Source of the DNA: Acholeplasma laidlawii
GTDB lineage: Bacteria > Bacillota_I > Bacilli_A > Acholeplasmatales > Acholeplasmataceae
NCBI RefSeq assembly: GCF_015709225.1
Contig: NZ_JADNRS010000029.1
Coordinates: forward strand, 62,001 to 126,000
Length of the DNA: 64,000 bases
Reading direction: 5' to 3'
The notes beneath the pieces were generated by a model, which was not told the origin of the DNA, did no database searches, and saw nothing but the letters and a program-made list of their open reading frames with translations. Positions 8,479 through 17,941 of this stretch are shown here, one piece after another (the stretch's first letter is position 1; each line of letters begins with the position of its first letter). The position numbers and the translations under genes were made by a program.

Positions 8479-8526
8479 ATGGTTATAAAAAAATGTACAC
8501 TATTCATTATAGGTAACAATAAGTAA
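8479..8526 (+). CDS. 15-residue leader peptide of the ABC exporter attenuator
   Basis: ATG at 8479, TAA at 8524-8526, product MVIKKCTLFIIGNNK. The ribosome site GGGAGG is among the strongest in the window and lies 5 bases upstream. Codons 9 to 12 form one arm of the first leader hairpin (8503-8514), so ribosome position on this ORF should decide which downstream hairpins form. This is the role of the B. subtilis bmrB leader before the BmrCD exporter. The short hydrophobic peptide with a KK start could alternatively be a signalling peptide for the adjacent regulator, but its overlap with the pairing segments favours a leader role. Confidence 0.65.
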   Translation: MVIKKCTLFIIGNNK

Positions 8527-8637
8527 TTTATTTGTAGGACTTATAATGAAGGCTTATTTATTTATCAAATACCCTTCATTCAGATATAAAAGCTTTTTTT
8601 ATATGTATCTTTAAGAGGGGAAACCCTCTTTTTATTA
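8503..8637 (+). promoter_or_regulatory. Four-segment transcription attenuator of the ABC exporter operon
   Basis: Two exclusive sets of pairs are visible. ON set: A (8503-8514, inside the leader ORF) pairs with B (8539-8550) over 12 bp with one G-U, and C (CCCTTC, 8572-8577) pairs with the terminator left arm D (GAGGGG, 8615-8620) with one G-U. OFF set: B (AATGAAGG, 8545-8552) pairs with C (CCTTCATT, 8573-8580), leaving D free to form the terminator (8613-8619 with 8624-8630). A ribosome finishing the leader covers A and gives the OFF set; one stalled early gives the ON set. An extra hairpin (8582-8610) lies between C and D. A 22-codon ORF (8546-8614) with a weak ribosome site overlaps the region and may be incidental. 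Confidence 0.7.
8613..8637 (+). terminator. Intrinsic terminator of the attenuator
   Basis: AAGAGGG (8613-8619), GAAA tetraloop (8620-8623), CCCTCTT (8624-8630), then TTTATTA. It lies 32 bases before the first exporter gene. Confidence 0.85.
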
Positions 8638-8668
8638 TCTAAAAAACACGACGAACAAGGAGAACATC

Positions 8669-10498
8669 ATGAAATTTAAATCCCTTATGAAACTAGCCAA
8701 AGGACACTTGTGGGGCTATATTATCTTAATTATATTAACGATATTCCATCGCTTCTCATACTCCTATGTGCCTTTATTCACTCAATATATTATTCGTACT
8801 TTAACACTTCGTTTAAGTACTGACCCATTACCACCTGATTTACAAACGGTGAATTTACCATCATTTGTAGTAAACTTCTTTGAATCTGGTGAAACGATTT
8901 TAATGATCGTGTTTTATGTTGCGATTACACTAGTTTTCTATCAAGCATTTAGATACTTGATGATGTATTTTGAATTAAGTTTACGTGGTCGTATTCAAGA
9001 AAGTATTTCTAAAAAATTACGTAATAGATTATATGATCACATTCAAAACTTAAGTTATAAATATCACAATAATGCAGATAGTGGTGACTTAATACAAAGA
9101 GTTACATCAGACGTTGAAACTACAACAGGTTTTGTTGTATTACAGTTTATGCAACTCATTGGACTATTCGCATCACTATTTAGTGGTGTATTCCAAATGT
9201 ATCATATTAATACCACCATTATGTGGGTGTGTTTAGCAGTTATTCCTGTTTATGCCATCTCATCTATTTTCTACTTTACGAGAATTGAAAAAATATTTGA
9301 AAAAGTTGAACATGATGAATCAGAGATGATGACAGTCATTCAAGAAAACGTTAGTGCTTCTAAAGTTGTTAAAGCATTTGCTAATGAACCATTTGAATTA
9401 GAAAAAATGGAAAAGAAGAATAAGCAATACACCAACAGCAATATCCGTGCAAACAAAGTAGTAGCGATATATTGGGGAAGTATGGACTTTATCTCAATGG
9501 CACAATATGCACTTGTTACTGTATTAGCAATCCACTTTGTAAGAACTGGTGAAATGGATGGTGCAAGTTTTGCTGCATCATTAATGCTTATTGGCTTATT
9601 AGTATGGCCAATCCGTGGTCTGGGTCGATTAATTAATGAATTTACTAAAGCTTTTGTTGCAATTGGCCGTATCAATCATATATTTGAAGAAAAAACGGAA
9701 TATGAACAAGACGGTACTTTAGAACCAGAAATTAAAGGTCATATTATCTTTAATGATGTAAGTTTTAAATTTGAAGACGATACTAACTATCTATTAAAAA
9801 ATATTTCATTTGAAATTAAACCAGGTGAAACTGTTGCGATTATAGGAAAAACTGGTAGCGGTAAAACAACAGTAATTAACTTGTTAATGCGTATGTATGA
9901 ATATGAAGGGTCCATCACAATCGATGGTGTTGAGTTAAGAGATATTAAAAAACAACACATGAGAAAATCAATTGGTGCAGTGCTTCAAGATCCATTCCTC
10001 TATTCTAGAACGGTATATGAAAATATATCGATTACTAACAAAACAGCAAGTAAAGATAAAATTATTACAGCAGCACAAACAGCAGCACTTCAAAATGATA
10101 TTCACACCTTTAAAAACGGTTATGAAACGATGGTTGGAGAAAAAGGTACTACCCTATCTGGTGGACAAAAACAAAGAGTTGCGATTGCGCGTGTACTAGT
10201 AAGTGATAAACCAATCCTTATCTTTGATGACGCACTTTCTGCTGTAGATAACAAAACAGATATGATGATTCGTGGAGCTTTAAGTCAAAAAGAACATCAA
10301 TCAACAAATATCATTATTACACACCGTATCACTACAGCCAAAGAAGCGCATAAGATTATAGTCATTAATAATGGACAAATTGAAGACATCGGTACACATA
10401 AAGAACTCGCACATAAAGATGGTCTTTATAATAAACTATGGGGTATTCAAGGTAAACTTGAACAAGAATTCCTAGACTTAATTGAGGAGGGTGCTTAA
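8669..10498 (+). CDS. ABC exporter half-transporter with degenerate ATP site (BmrC/LmrC-like)
   Basis: The 609-residue protein has six membrane segments (about residues 15-330) fused to an ATPase domain. The domain has Walker A GKTGSGKTT near residue 393, signature LSGGQKQR, Walker B ILIFDDALSAVD and H-loop ITHR. The catalytic Glu after Walker B is replaced by Asp521, the change found in the non-hydrolysing site of heterodimeric exporters such as TM287/288, LmrCD and BmrCD. It probably pairs with the next protein to export drugs or lipophilic compounds. AAGGAG precedes the ATG. Expression should depend on the attenuator just upstream. The substrate cannot be read from sequence. Confidence 0.9.
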   Translation: MKFKSLMKLAKGHLWGYIILIILTIFHRFSYSYVPLFTQYIIRTLTLRLSTDPLPPDLQTVNLPSFVVNFFESGETILMIVFYVAITLVFYQAFRYLMMYFELSLRGRIQESISKKLRNRLYDHIQNLSYKYHNNADSGDLIQRVTSDVETTTGFVVLQFMQLIGLFASLFSGVFQMYHINTTIMWVCLAVIPVYAISSIFYFTRIEKIFEKVEHDESEMMTVIQENVSASKVVKAFANEPFELEKMEKKNKQYTNSNIRANKVVAIYWGSMDFISMAQYALVTVLAIHFVRTGEMDGASFAASLMLIGLLVWPIRGLGRLINEFTKAFVAIGRINHIFEEKTEYEQDGTLEPEIKGHIIFNDVSFKFEDDTNYLLKNISFEIKPGETVAIIGKTGSGKTTVINLLMRMYEYEGSITIDGVELRDIKKQHMRKSIGAVLQDPFLYSRTVYENISITNKTASKDKIITAAQTAALQNDIHTFKNGYETMVGEKGTTLSGGQKQRVAIARVLVSDKPILIFDDALSAVDNKTDMMIRGALSQKEHQSTNIIITHRITTAKEAHKIIVINNGQIEDIGTHKELAHKDGLYNKLWGIQGKLEQEFLDLIEEGA

Positions 10499-10499
10499 G

Positions 10500-12338
10500 A
10501 TGCAACATCAAGAACAAGAAAACGAAATTAAAAAAGTATCACTTCCAGTTTGGGGTAGATTATTCAAAATCATATTAAAAGATAAACGTAGTTTTATCAT
10601 CATGATTTCTATTGGTGTATTTGTTGCACTTTTAGATGCACTGACTGTAGTCATTCAACAATATGCACTAGATACATTTATTGAAAAAGGAGATTATACA
10701 TTCTTTACTGAGTATACAATTCTAAATATCATGGTTGCAATTGGATTTGGAATTGGGATTTGGGGCTTTATCTACCAAAGTGGAAAAATTGAGGCTAATG
10801 TCAATTACCTATTAAGAAAAGAAGCATTTAGAACACTTCAAAGATTACCATTTTCATACTATGATAAAACCCCACAAGGTTGGATCATGGCACGTATGAC
10901 AAGTGACTCGAAAAGGCTTGCTAATATCATTTCATGGGGTATAGTTGATGTCATTTGGTCACTACTACTCATGATATTTACGCTAACTATTCTTTATTTT
11001 TATTACTGGAGATTAGCAATTATTGTGACACTTGCAATACCAATGATGTTCTTGGTTACATTGCTTTTTAGAAAACGTGTATTAAAAAGACACCGTCAAG
11101 CAAGACACTATAACTCTGAGATTACTGCAAAGTATTCCGAAAGTTTTCATGGTGCAAAAACATCTAAATCACTTGTGATTGAAGATGAAAACCTAAACGA
11201 ATTTAAGCAGACGACGCATAAAATGTATAGGGCTAGTGTTAAGGCTCAAAGTTTATCAGCGATGTATTCTTCTGTATTATTGCTTGCTTGTTATATCTTT
11301 GTAGCGATTGTAATGTATACCGGTTCAAGCTTTACCATCGAAGGTGCAATCACCATCGGGGTAGTTTACTTATTCATTAGATCAACAGTGAGTTTCTTTG
11401 ATCCAATTATTAACTTATCTAACTTTATTTCCCAACTCCAACAAGCACAAGCCAGTGCAGAACGTATCTTAGAACTTATTATGACTGAATCTCAAATTAA
11501 AGACAGTGATGAAGTCGTATCTAAATACGGGGACTGGTTTAATAAGAAAAAAGAAAATTGGGAACCTCTAAATGGTCATATTGAATTTAAGAATGTTACA
11601 TTCTCATACAATGAAAATGAAATCATCTTAGACAACTTTAATATAAACATTAAAGCGGGTATGAGTGTTGCATTAGTTGGACATACTGGTAGTGGTAAGA
11701 CAACCATTGTAAACTTAATCTCAAGATTTTATGAACCAACTCAAGGTCAAATCTTATTAGATGGCGTAGACTATAAAGATAGAAGTATTTCATGGTTACA
11801 TGAAAAATTAGGTTATGTATTACAATCACCACATTTATTTTCAACAACTATCCTAGAAAATATCCGTTATGGTAGGTTAGATGCAACAGATGAAGAAGTC
11901 ATTGAAGCCTCTAAAGCAATCGGATTACATCCGTTTGTAGAAAAATTAGAAAATGGCTACCAAACACATGTAGGTGAAGGTGGTGGCTTGCTTTCTATGG
12001 GACAAAAACAACTTATCTCGTTTGCTAGAGCAATCCTTGCAGAACCAAGTATCTTAATTCTAGATGAAGCTACTTCATCGATTGATAGTGAAGCAGAATC
12101 ATTAATTCAAGATGCTACTAAGAAATTATTAAATGGGCGTACCAGTTTAATCGTTGCTCATAGATTATCAACGATTGTAGACTCCGATTTAATTGTCATG
12201 TTAGATCAAGGTAAGATTACCGAACAAGGTACTCACCATGAACTGTTATTAAAACAAGGTGCTTATTACGATCTTTATAGAAATCAATTCTTAGAAGAAA
12301 AATCAAAAGTTTATGAAGCTGAAATGAATAAACTATAA
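10500..12338 (+). CDS. ABC exporter half-transporter with consensus Walker B (BmrD/LmrD-like)
   Basis: Second half of the exporter: six membrane segments, then Walker A GHTGSGKTT, signature LSMGQ (residues 498-502, Met for the usual Gly), Walker B ILILDEATSSID with catalytic Glu523, and H-loop VAHR. The altered signature would face the Asp521 site of the partner, so both defects fall in the same composite ATP site and the other site is canonical. The ATG at 10500, one base after the partner stop and behind GAGGAGGG, is chosen over an in-frame TTG at 10482. Length 612 aa. The one-base gap implies coupled, equimolar synthesis. Confidence 0.9.
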   Translation: MQHQEQENEIKKVSLPVWGRLFKIILKDKRSFIIMISIGVFVALLDALTVVIQQYALDTFIEKGDYTFFTEYTILNIMVAIGFGIGIWGFIYQSGKIEANVNYLLRKEAFRTLQRLPFSYYDKTPQGWIMARMTSDSKRLANIISWGIVDVIWSLLLMIFTLTILYFYYWRLAIIVTLAIPMMFLVTLLFRKRVLKRHRQARHYNSEITAKYSESFHGAKTSKSLVIEDENLNEFKQTTHKMYRASVKAQSLSAMYSSVLLLACYIFVAIVMYTGSSFTIEGAITIGVVYLFIRSTVSFFDPIINLSNFISQLQQAQASAERILELIMTESQIKDSDEVVSKYGDWFNKKKENWEPLNGHIEFKNVTFSYNENEIILDNFNINIKAGMSVALVGHTGSGKTTIVNLISRFYEPTQGQILLDGVDYKDRSISWLHEKLGYVLQSPHLFSTTILENIRYGRLDATDEEVIEASKAIGLHPFVEKLENGYQTHVGEGGGLLSMGQKQLISFARAILAEPSILILDEATSSIDSEAESLIQDATKKLLNGRTSLIVAHRLSTIVDSDLIVMLDQGKITEQGTHHELLLKQGAYYDLYRNQFLEEKSKVYEAEMNKL

Positions 12339-12391
12339 AATAAAAGTTAAAAGACAGTATGTTTTCTACTATATAATAGGAGGTAAAAAAC

Positions 12392-14458
12392 ATGTTGTCT
12401 TTTTTTAATCTACTTATGAATATTGCTGTTCTTTGGACCAATGAAGTGATTGTTATACCAATTGGAGAATCACTTGATAAGTATAAGAGCTTTCCCGAGG
12501 CTACCTTATATATAAATGATGAAGTGGTAGAAGATAAATTAATGTTTTATGAATATGAAATCAACTATACAAGCTTTAATGTCATTAGAACACATGTAGT
12601 AGGTAGTTATACGGTTTGGTACCGAGCTCATTTTCCTACCTTAGGTTTTGAAAGCGAGGTAGCTGTTACATTTATTGTCAAAGATACTATTTTACCAACG
12701 ATAACGGGTCCGAAGGATTTTTATGTGGATGTAGGAACAAAATCAATAGATTATAAAACACTTATTAGCTATACAGATAACTATACTGTGGATAAGGATT
12801 TAATTTTAAATATCTATGCTGGTCAAGTGAACTTAAATCAATTAGGTAGTTATCAGGTGACATACAGTGTAAAGGATAAAGCATTTAATGAATCAATTTG
12901 GGTAACAACCATCCATGTAGTAGATAACGTAAAACCCGTTATCAAGCAAAAAGGAAGTATCACAATTTTAATCGGAGATGTCTTAAATTTAGATAAGTTT
13001 TTTACCTTTAGTGATAATTATGATACTGCACTTGAAGTAAGTTATGATGATAAATTCATTCATTATGAAAAGCCTGGAAGTTATCCTTTATCAGTTACAT
13101 TAAAAGATCAATCGGGTAATGAAGTCACTGTCAATGTTCAAGTTGAAGTGGTAGATACAACAAGTCCGGTTATCATTTTAAAAACGAACAATATAAAGGT
13201 GAATTACTTAACTGACCTCACTACAGATTACTTAAGATCCTTTATCATAGATGTTAAGGATAATGTGGATATTTTAAACATAGAAGATGTCTTAATAACA
13301 AGTTATATTGATACACATATACTTGGTAAATATGAAGTGATATATTCCATAAGAGATTCTAATAACTTAATAGGAAAAGCTAATCTCGTTGTTGAGGTCA
13401 TAGACGCTGAAGCACCTAAAGTAAGTATGAAAGAAGATATTTATGTTGATGTTCATAGTTTAGAGCCTTATATTTATGACTACTTAATCATTGAAGATAA
13501 CTACAACAAACTAGAAGATTTAACAATCACTAAAACAGGAAGTATTTCAATGTCAAAGGTGGGTGCTTACAGGGTCATTGTAAAAGTAGTTGATCAAGCA
13601 AAAAATGCGGCCGAGTATCCAGTAATTGTACACGTTATTGACCAACAACAACCTACTTTAAAAGTTCCTAGTGAAATTGTAATAACAAACTTTTTAAGAC
13701 CAAATTATATCGGTATGATAGAAGTAAAAGATAATTATGATAAGGATTTAGTAATTATCATCGAAGACGGTGATATTAATTATAATGAACTTGGTGAACA
13801 CCAAATCATAATACGTGCTATTGATAGTTCTTTAAACGAAACAAAAGAATACATACATATTAAAATCATTGATTTAAGCTATCCTGAAATCATTCTAAAA
13901 ACACATCAAGTATATCTTGCTTATGGTGTAGATAGTGTTGATTATCTATCCTATGTAGAAAGTGTGTTTGACAGTTATGACAAAGATTTATCTATCTTTG
14001 ATATAAGATATAAATCTACTTTGGATTTTAATAAAGTGGGCTTATATCAAGTAATCTATGAGTTATTAGATAAATCGAATAATATTGGTACACAACTACT
14101 TTATATCTATTTAACTGATTTTGAAAAACCAGTGATTGAAGCAACACATATCACCATCAAAAAAGGTGCATACTTTAACTATAAAGAATATGTAACTGCT
14201 TATGATAACTATGATGGTGATATTTCATATCTTGTTAAAATGAATCCCCAATTTGTACCCATCCAACAAGTTGGATATTATGAAATACTATTTTATGTAC
14301 ATGATTCATCTGGAAATTACTCAGAAATTAAAGTCTTACTCACAATTGAAGCGGCAAATGATGTAATGGATTACATATATTATATCGTTGGTGGTGTAAT
14401 TATTTTAGGCAGTATCATAATTTATTACATATACATCAAAAAACATGAAAAAATCTAG
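12392..14458 (+). CDS. Membrane-anchored surface protein of about seven Ig-like repeats
   Basis: The 688-residue product has a hydrophobic N-terminus acting as signal peptide (MLSFFNLLMNIAVLW), then tandem repeats of about 75-85 residues. Each starts with a D-x-x-x-P-x-I motif (DTILPTI, DNVKPVI, DTTSPVI, DAEAPKV, DQQQPTL, DLSYPEI, DFEKPVI) and ends with a G-x-Y-x-V strand, typical of bacterial DUF5011/Ig-like domains. A single transmembrane helix at about 660-683 is followed by a short basic tail. It is presumably exposed on the cell surface with an adhesive or stalk role; no catalytic motif was seen. AGGAGG precedes the ATG. It follows the exporter pair by 53 bases, and a TATAAT at 12372-12377 may be its own -10. 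Confidence 0.75.
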   Translation: MLSFFNLLMNIAVLWTNEVIVIPIGESLDKYKSFPEATLYINDEVVEDKLMFYEYEINYTSFNVIRTHVVGSYTVWYRAHFPTLGFESEVAVTFIVKDTILPTITGPKDFYVDVGTKSIDYKTLISYTDNYTVDKDLILNIYAGQVNLNQLGSYQVTYSVKDKAFNESIWVTTIHVVDNVKPVIKQKGSITILIGDVLNLDKFFTFSDNYDTALEVSYDDKFIHYEKPGSYPLSVTLKDQSGNEVTVNVQVEVVDTTSPVIILKTNNIKVNYLTDLTTDYLRSFIIDVKDNVDILNIEDVLITSYIDTHILGKYEVIYSIRDSNNLIGKANLVVEVIDAEAPKVSMKEDIYVDVHSLEPYIYDYLIIEDNYNKLEDLTITKTGSISMSKVGAYRVIVKVVDQAKNAAEYPVIVHVIDQQQPTLKVPSEIVITNFLRPNYIGMIEVKDNYDKDLVIIIEDGDINYNELGEHQIIIRAIDSSLNETKEYIHIKIIDLSYPEIILKTHQVYLAYGVDSVDYLSYVESVFDSYDKDLSIFDIRYKSTLDFNKVGLYQVIYELLDKSNNIGTQLLYIYLTDFEKPVIEATHITIKKGAYFNYKEYVTAYDNYDGDISYLVKMNPQFVPIQQVGYYEILFYVHDSSGNYSEIKVLLTIEAANDVMDYIYYIVGGVIILGSIIIYYIYIKKHEKI

Positions 14459-14513
14459 TATATTTAGTATAATATGAACTAGTATAATAATGAATGTAGA
14501 AAGTGTGTATGAT

Positions 14514-14939
14514 ATGGCAATTTTAGTTGTATACTGGACCGGAACAGGGAATACAGAAGTCATGGCTAAGAATATCTATGACGGTATTATCGCTGCAGGG
14601 GTTGAAGCAGATTTAAAACAAATTGATGATTGTTTAGCAGATGATATTTTAAATTACGAAAAAGTGGCAATTGGTTGTCCATCCATGGGTATTGAAGAGT
14701 TAGAACCAGAAGAATTCTTACCATGGTATGAAGAAGTAGAACCTATCTTAGGTGATATGCCACTACTCTTATTTGGTTCTTATGGTTGGGGTGAAGGTGA
14801 GTGGATGGATTACTGGGAAGACCGAGTTCATGATCTTGGCTTAAACCTTTTTGAAAAAGGTATAAAAATTGCATCCATGCCATCAAGAAAAGAATCAGAA
14901 GAGATTAAAGAGATTGCTAAAAGATTTGCTCTAAGCTAA
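14514..14939 (+). CDS. Flavodoxin
   Basis: Small FMN electron carrier of 141 residues. The phosphate-binding loop WTGTGNTEVMAKN follows the first strand MAILVVY, and the ring-binding segments GCPSMGIEELEP and FGSYGWGEGEWMDYW are both typical of short-chain flavodoxins. The start is placed at ATG 14514, because an upstream in-frame ATG at 14490 lies just 1 base after a TATAAT (14483-14488) and would precede the expected transcription start. No strong ribosome site precedes 14514. The electron partners are not in view; radical-SAM proteins elsewhere in the window are possible clients. A terminator follows immediately. Confidence 0.9.
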   Translation: MAILVVYWTGTGNTEVMAKNIYDGIIAAGVEADLKQIDDCLADDILNYEKVAIGCPSMGIEELEPEEFLPWYEEVEPILGDMPLLLFGSYGWGEGEWMDYWEDRVHDLGLNLFEKGIKIASMPSRKESEEIKEIAKRFALS

Positions 14940-14962
14940 AAGGATTTTAATCCTTTTTTGCT
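14938..14962 (+). terminator. Terminator after flavodoxin
   Basis: AAAAGGATT pairs with AATCCTTTTTT around a 2-base loop, with a T run continuing to 14959. It overlaps the flavodoxin stop. Confidence 0.75.
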
Positions 14963-14998
14963 TTTTTAGGTATAATAGTAATATGAGGTGTGACTAAT

Positions 14999-17938
14999 TT
15001 GATTGGATCGCTATATACGCAAAGTTCATATTCTATTTTAAAGTCTACGCTCCATTTGGAGACTATTTTTAAGCATGCAAAACATGAAAACCTAGACTTT
15101 GTAGCAATTACTGATGATAATAATTTACATGCTTTATATAAATCTTTAGTCTTAAGTAAGAAATATGAAATACCTTTAATTTTAGGATTTCAAAAAACAT
15201 TTAAAGTATTGGGCTATGATTTAGATTTACTCATCTATGCACATAATGATGAAGCATTAAAATCACTTATTGAATTAAACTCATTAACAGCTAGAACGCC
15301 GGATATACCTTTTGAATCCTGTGTTCATTTATTAAACAAATTGATCGTTGTTTTACCAAGTACTCAAAATTTTATCTACCAACATTATGAGATGAGTGAA
15401 CGTGTCTATGAAGTTGTTTTTTCATTAAATAAAACACTAAGAAACTTCTATTTGGGACTGGGTAATGCAACAGAGTTTGAAGTTGATAAGATTACACCTA
15501 TTTTTAAGAAAATCGCCTTAAAAGAAGATTTAATGTGTTTACCTACATATCAACAAAGTTATGAGGATGAAGAAAATAAAACTACATATGACATTGTAAA
15601 TACAATTAAAGATAGTCAGTTTAAATCATTAAATGTTTCAATGCACTTATTAAGTAAAAATGAATTAGTTAAACAATATGAACAAGAAAAGAATATATTT
15701 AAAAATGTAGACACTGTCTTTGGTAATGTAAGCTACACATATTTAGATAAGACCCAAAGCTTACCAGTTTTTCCAACAAAGGATAAAGTTGAAAGTCATA
15801 TTTATTTATATGCACTTGCACATAAAGGACTAGAAAAAAGGTTGGAAAATAGTGGTGTTAGAAAATCAACCGATTATATTCAAAGATTAAATGAAGAATT
15901 AGAAGTCATACACCAAATGGGTTATGATGATTACTTCTTAATCGTCTATGATTTTGTAAGATTTGCTAAAACAAACGATATTTTAGTTGGTCCTGGACGT
16001 GGTAGTGCGGCAGGTAGTTTGGTTGCATACTGTTTAGGTATTACAGAAGTAGATCCAATACAATATGATTTATTATTTGAGCGTTTCCTAAACATCGATA
16101 GAAAATCAATGCCAGATATCGATTTAGATTTTCCGGATGTTAAAAGAGATTTAGTGATTGACTATGTTAAAGAAAAATACGGAATAAACCATGTGGTTAC
16201 AATGACTACCTTTACAAATTTAACAACCAAGACATCGATGCGTGATATTGCTCGGCAAATGAATTTAAGTCAAGAACGTATTAATGCAATTATAGCAAGT
16301 CATACGAAAGGCATTTTAGATGAAAGTGATAGAGAAGCTCAAAAATTAGTTAAAGTAGCATCTACAATTGAAGGTATACCTCGTCAAACAGGAACGCATC
16401 CGGCAGGTATCATTTTATCTAAACAAGATTTAACTACTTTAGTACCATTAATGAACGGTCCTAAAGATATATATCAATCTCAATTAGAGGCAAGTGATCT
16501 AGAGTCACTTGGATTCTTAAAAATAGACTTTTTGGGATTGAAGAATCTAACTATGATTGAAGATATATTAAAACTAGAACAAAATAAACTAAAATTAATA
16601 GATATACCTTTAGATGATAAGAAAACATTTGAATTACTATCTAATGCGGATGTAGAAGGTGTCTTTCAACTAGAATCTCAAGGTATGAGAAATGTAATTA
16701 GAAAGTTAAGACCATCTCACTTTGAAGATATTGTTGCATTACTGGCATTATTTAGGCCAGGGCCGATGCAGTTTATAGATGATTATATTAAAAGGCGACA
16801 CGGTGCCCCATACGAGAAGTTAGATAGTGATATTGATGAAATATTAAAGCCTACATATGGTATTATCGTTTATCAAGAACAAATCATGAAAATCTTTCAA
16901 GTGTATGCTGGCTATAAACTAAGCGAAGCAGATATTATAAGACGTGCAATTTCTAAAAAGAATAGAGATATCATTGATAAAGAAAAAGCGCGTTTTATAG
17001 AGAAATCTGTCATGCTAAATCGTGATGCTAAGACGGCTGAAAGAATCTATAACCACATAGAAAAATTTGCTGATTACGGATTTAATAGAAGTCACAGTGT
17101 GGCATATGCATTTATCGCGTATTATATGGCATATTTAAAAACACACTATTATGCATCCTTTATTTCAGTTCTTATGAGTCAAAATACATCAAATACTGCC
17201 TACTTAAAAGAACTTGTACTTGATGCTCAAAATAAAGGTTTGGTTGTTTATCCACCAAACATTAATCTATCAAAACTAGACTTTATACCTTATAAATCTG
17301 GTATCCTAGCACCACTTACGATGATTAAAGGGATTGGTTTAACGATTGCTAAAAAAATAGTTGAACTTCAACCATTTGATTCGTATGATCACATTAAAGA
17401 AAAAGTGTATAAAGTATTAAATGAAAAAACCATTGAAATCTTAATTCATGCAAATGCCCTAGATGTTTTTGGACTTAACCATAAAGAACTATTAGATCAA
17501 AATAATTTAAGTCAAACAGGTTTTGAACAGTTTTTAGATGATTATAAGAAAAGTAAGTTAGAAGAACTGCCCTTTAATACACTAAAAGAAAAAGAGATTG
17601 AAGTCTTAGGATTTAATTTAAAATATTTAAAGGATGAAGTACTCATCCGTTTAAATGAAATACACAAATTAAAGCCATTATCATTAAAAGAACAGTCAAT
17701 TCGCACCATTGGTATGATAGAAAGTGTTAAAATAATAACAACCAAAAAAGGTGATGAAATGGCATTTGTTACCTTTAGTAATGGTATAAGTTTAGATTTA
17801 ACTGTATTTCCAAATCAATATAATTTATACAAAGAACTACTAAGTGATACCTATGTTTATATTGAAGCAACAAAAGATCAAAACCAAGCAGTAGAAAATA
17901 AATATATTATTAATAAAATAAAGAAAGTAAAGGTGTAG
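14999..17938 (+). CDS. dnaE: DNA polymerase III alpha subunit, DnaE type
   Basis: Replicative C-family polymerase. It has an N-terminal PHP domain (about residues 1-200, degenerate: NLHALYKSL and ILGFQ), then the palm with GPGRGSAAGSLVAYCLG and the catalytic PDIDLDFPD near residue 372, TGTHPAGI, FGFNRSHSVAYAFIAYYMAYLK and a C-terminal OB domain. I prefer TTG 14999 as the start: GAGGTG at 14985-14990 is 8 bases upstream of it, whereas a GTG at 14990 would overlap that ribosome site. TATAAT at 14971-14976 is the likely -10. At about 980 residues it is DnaE3-like in length. PolC is also in this window, matching the two-polymerase arrangement of Firmicutes. Confidence 0.94.
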   Translation: MIGSLYTQSSYSILKSTLHLETIFKHAKHENLDFVAITDDNNLHALYKSLVLSKKYEIPLILGFQKTFKVLGYDLDLLIYAHNDEALKSLIELNSLTARTPDIPFESCVHLLNKLIVVLPSTQNFIYQHYEMSERVYEVVFSLNKTLRNFYLGLGNATEFEVDKITPIFKKIALKEDLMCLPTYQQSYEDEENKTTYDIVNTIKDSQFKSLNVSMHLLSKNELVKQYEQEKNIFKNVDTVFGNVSYTYLDKTQSLPVFPTKDKVESHIYLYALAHKGLEKRLENSGVRKSTDYIQRLNEELEVIHQMGYDDYFLIVYDFVRFAKTNDILVGPGRGSAAGSLVAYCLGITEVDPIQYDLLFERFLNIDRKSMPDIDLDFPDVKRDLVIDYVKEKYGINHVVTMTTFTNLTTKTSMRDIARQMNLSQERINAIIASHTKGILDESDREAQKLVKVASTIEGIPRQTGTHPAGIILSKQDLTTLVPLMNGPKDIYQSQLEASDLESLGFLKIDFLGLKNLTMIEDILKLEQNKLKLIDIPLDDKKTFELLSNADVEGVFQLESQGMRNVIRKLRPSHFEDIVALLALFRPGPMQFIDDYIKRRHGAPYEKLDSDIDEILKPTYGIIVYQEQIMKIFQVYAGYKLSEADIIRRAISKKNRDIIDKEKARFIEKSVMLNRDAKTAERIYNHIEKFADYGFNRSHSVAYAFIAYYMAYLKTHYYASFISVLMSQNTSNTAYLKELVLDAQNKGLVVYPPNINLSKLDFIPYKSGILAPLTMIKGIGLTIAKKIVELQPFDSYDHIKEKVYKVLNEKTIEILIHANALDVFGLNHKELLDQNNLSQTGFEQFLDDYKKSKLEELPFNTLKEKEIEVLGFNLKYLKDEVLIRLNEIHKLKPLSLKEQSIRTIGMIESVKIITTKKGDEMAFVTFSNGISLDLTVFPNQYNLYKELLSDTYVYIEATKDQNQAVENKYIINKIKKVKV

Positions 17939-17941
17939 AAC

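Noticed and set aside
8546-8614. 22-codon ORF whose TAA overlaps the attenuator terminator
   Set aside because: Its ribosome site is weak and its start lies inside pairing segment B. The 15-codon ORF upstream has a much better ribosome site and explains the pairing scheme, so I did not list this as a gene.
10482-10499. TTG start for the second exporter gene
   Set aside because: This would use the ribosome site GAGGAGGG as coding sequence; ATG 10500 is correctly spaced.
12659-14350. Repeated segments that might suggest a DNA repeat or CRISPR array
   Set aside because: The repetition is at protein level (Ig-like domains) with diverged DNA; no short identical repeats with spacers occur.
14990-14998. 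GTG start for dnaE
   Set aside because: The GTG overlaps the only ribosome site; TTG 14999 has 8-base spacing.
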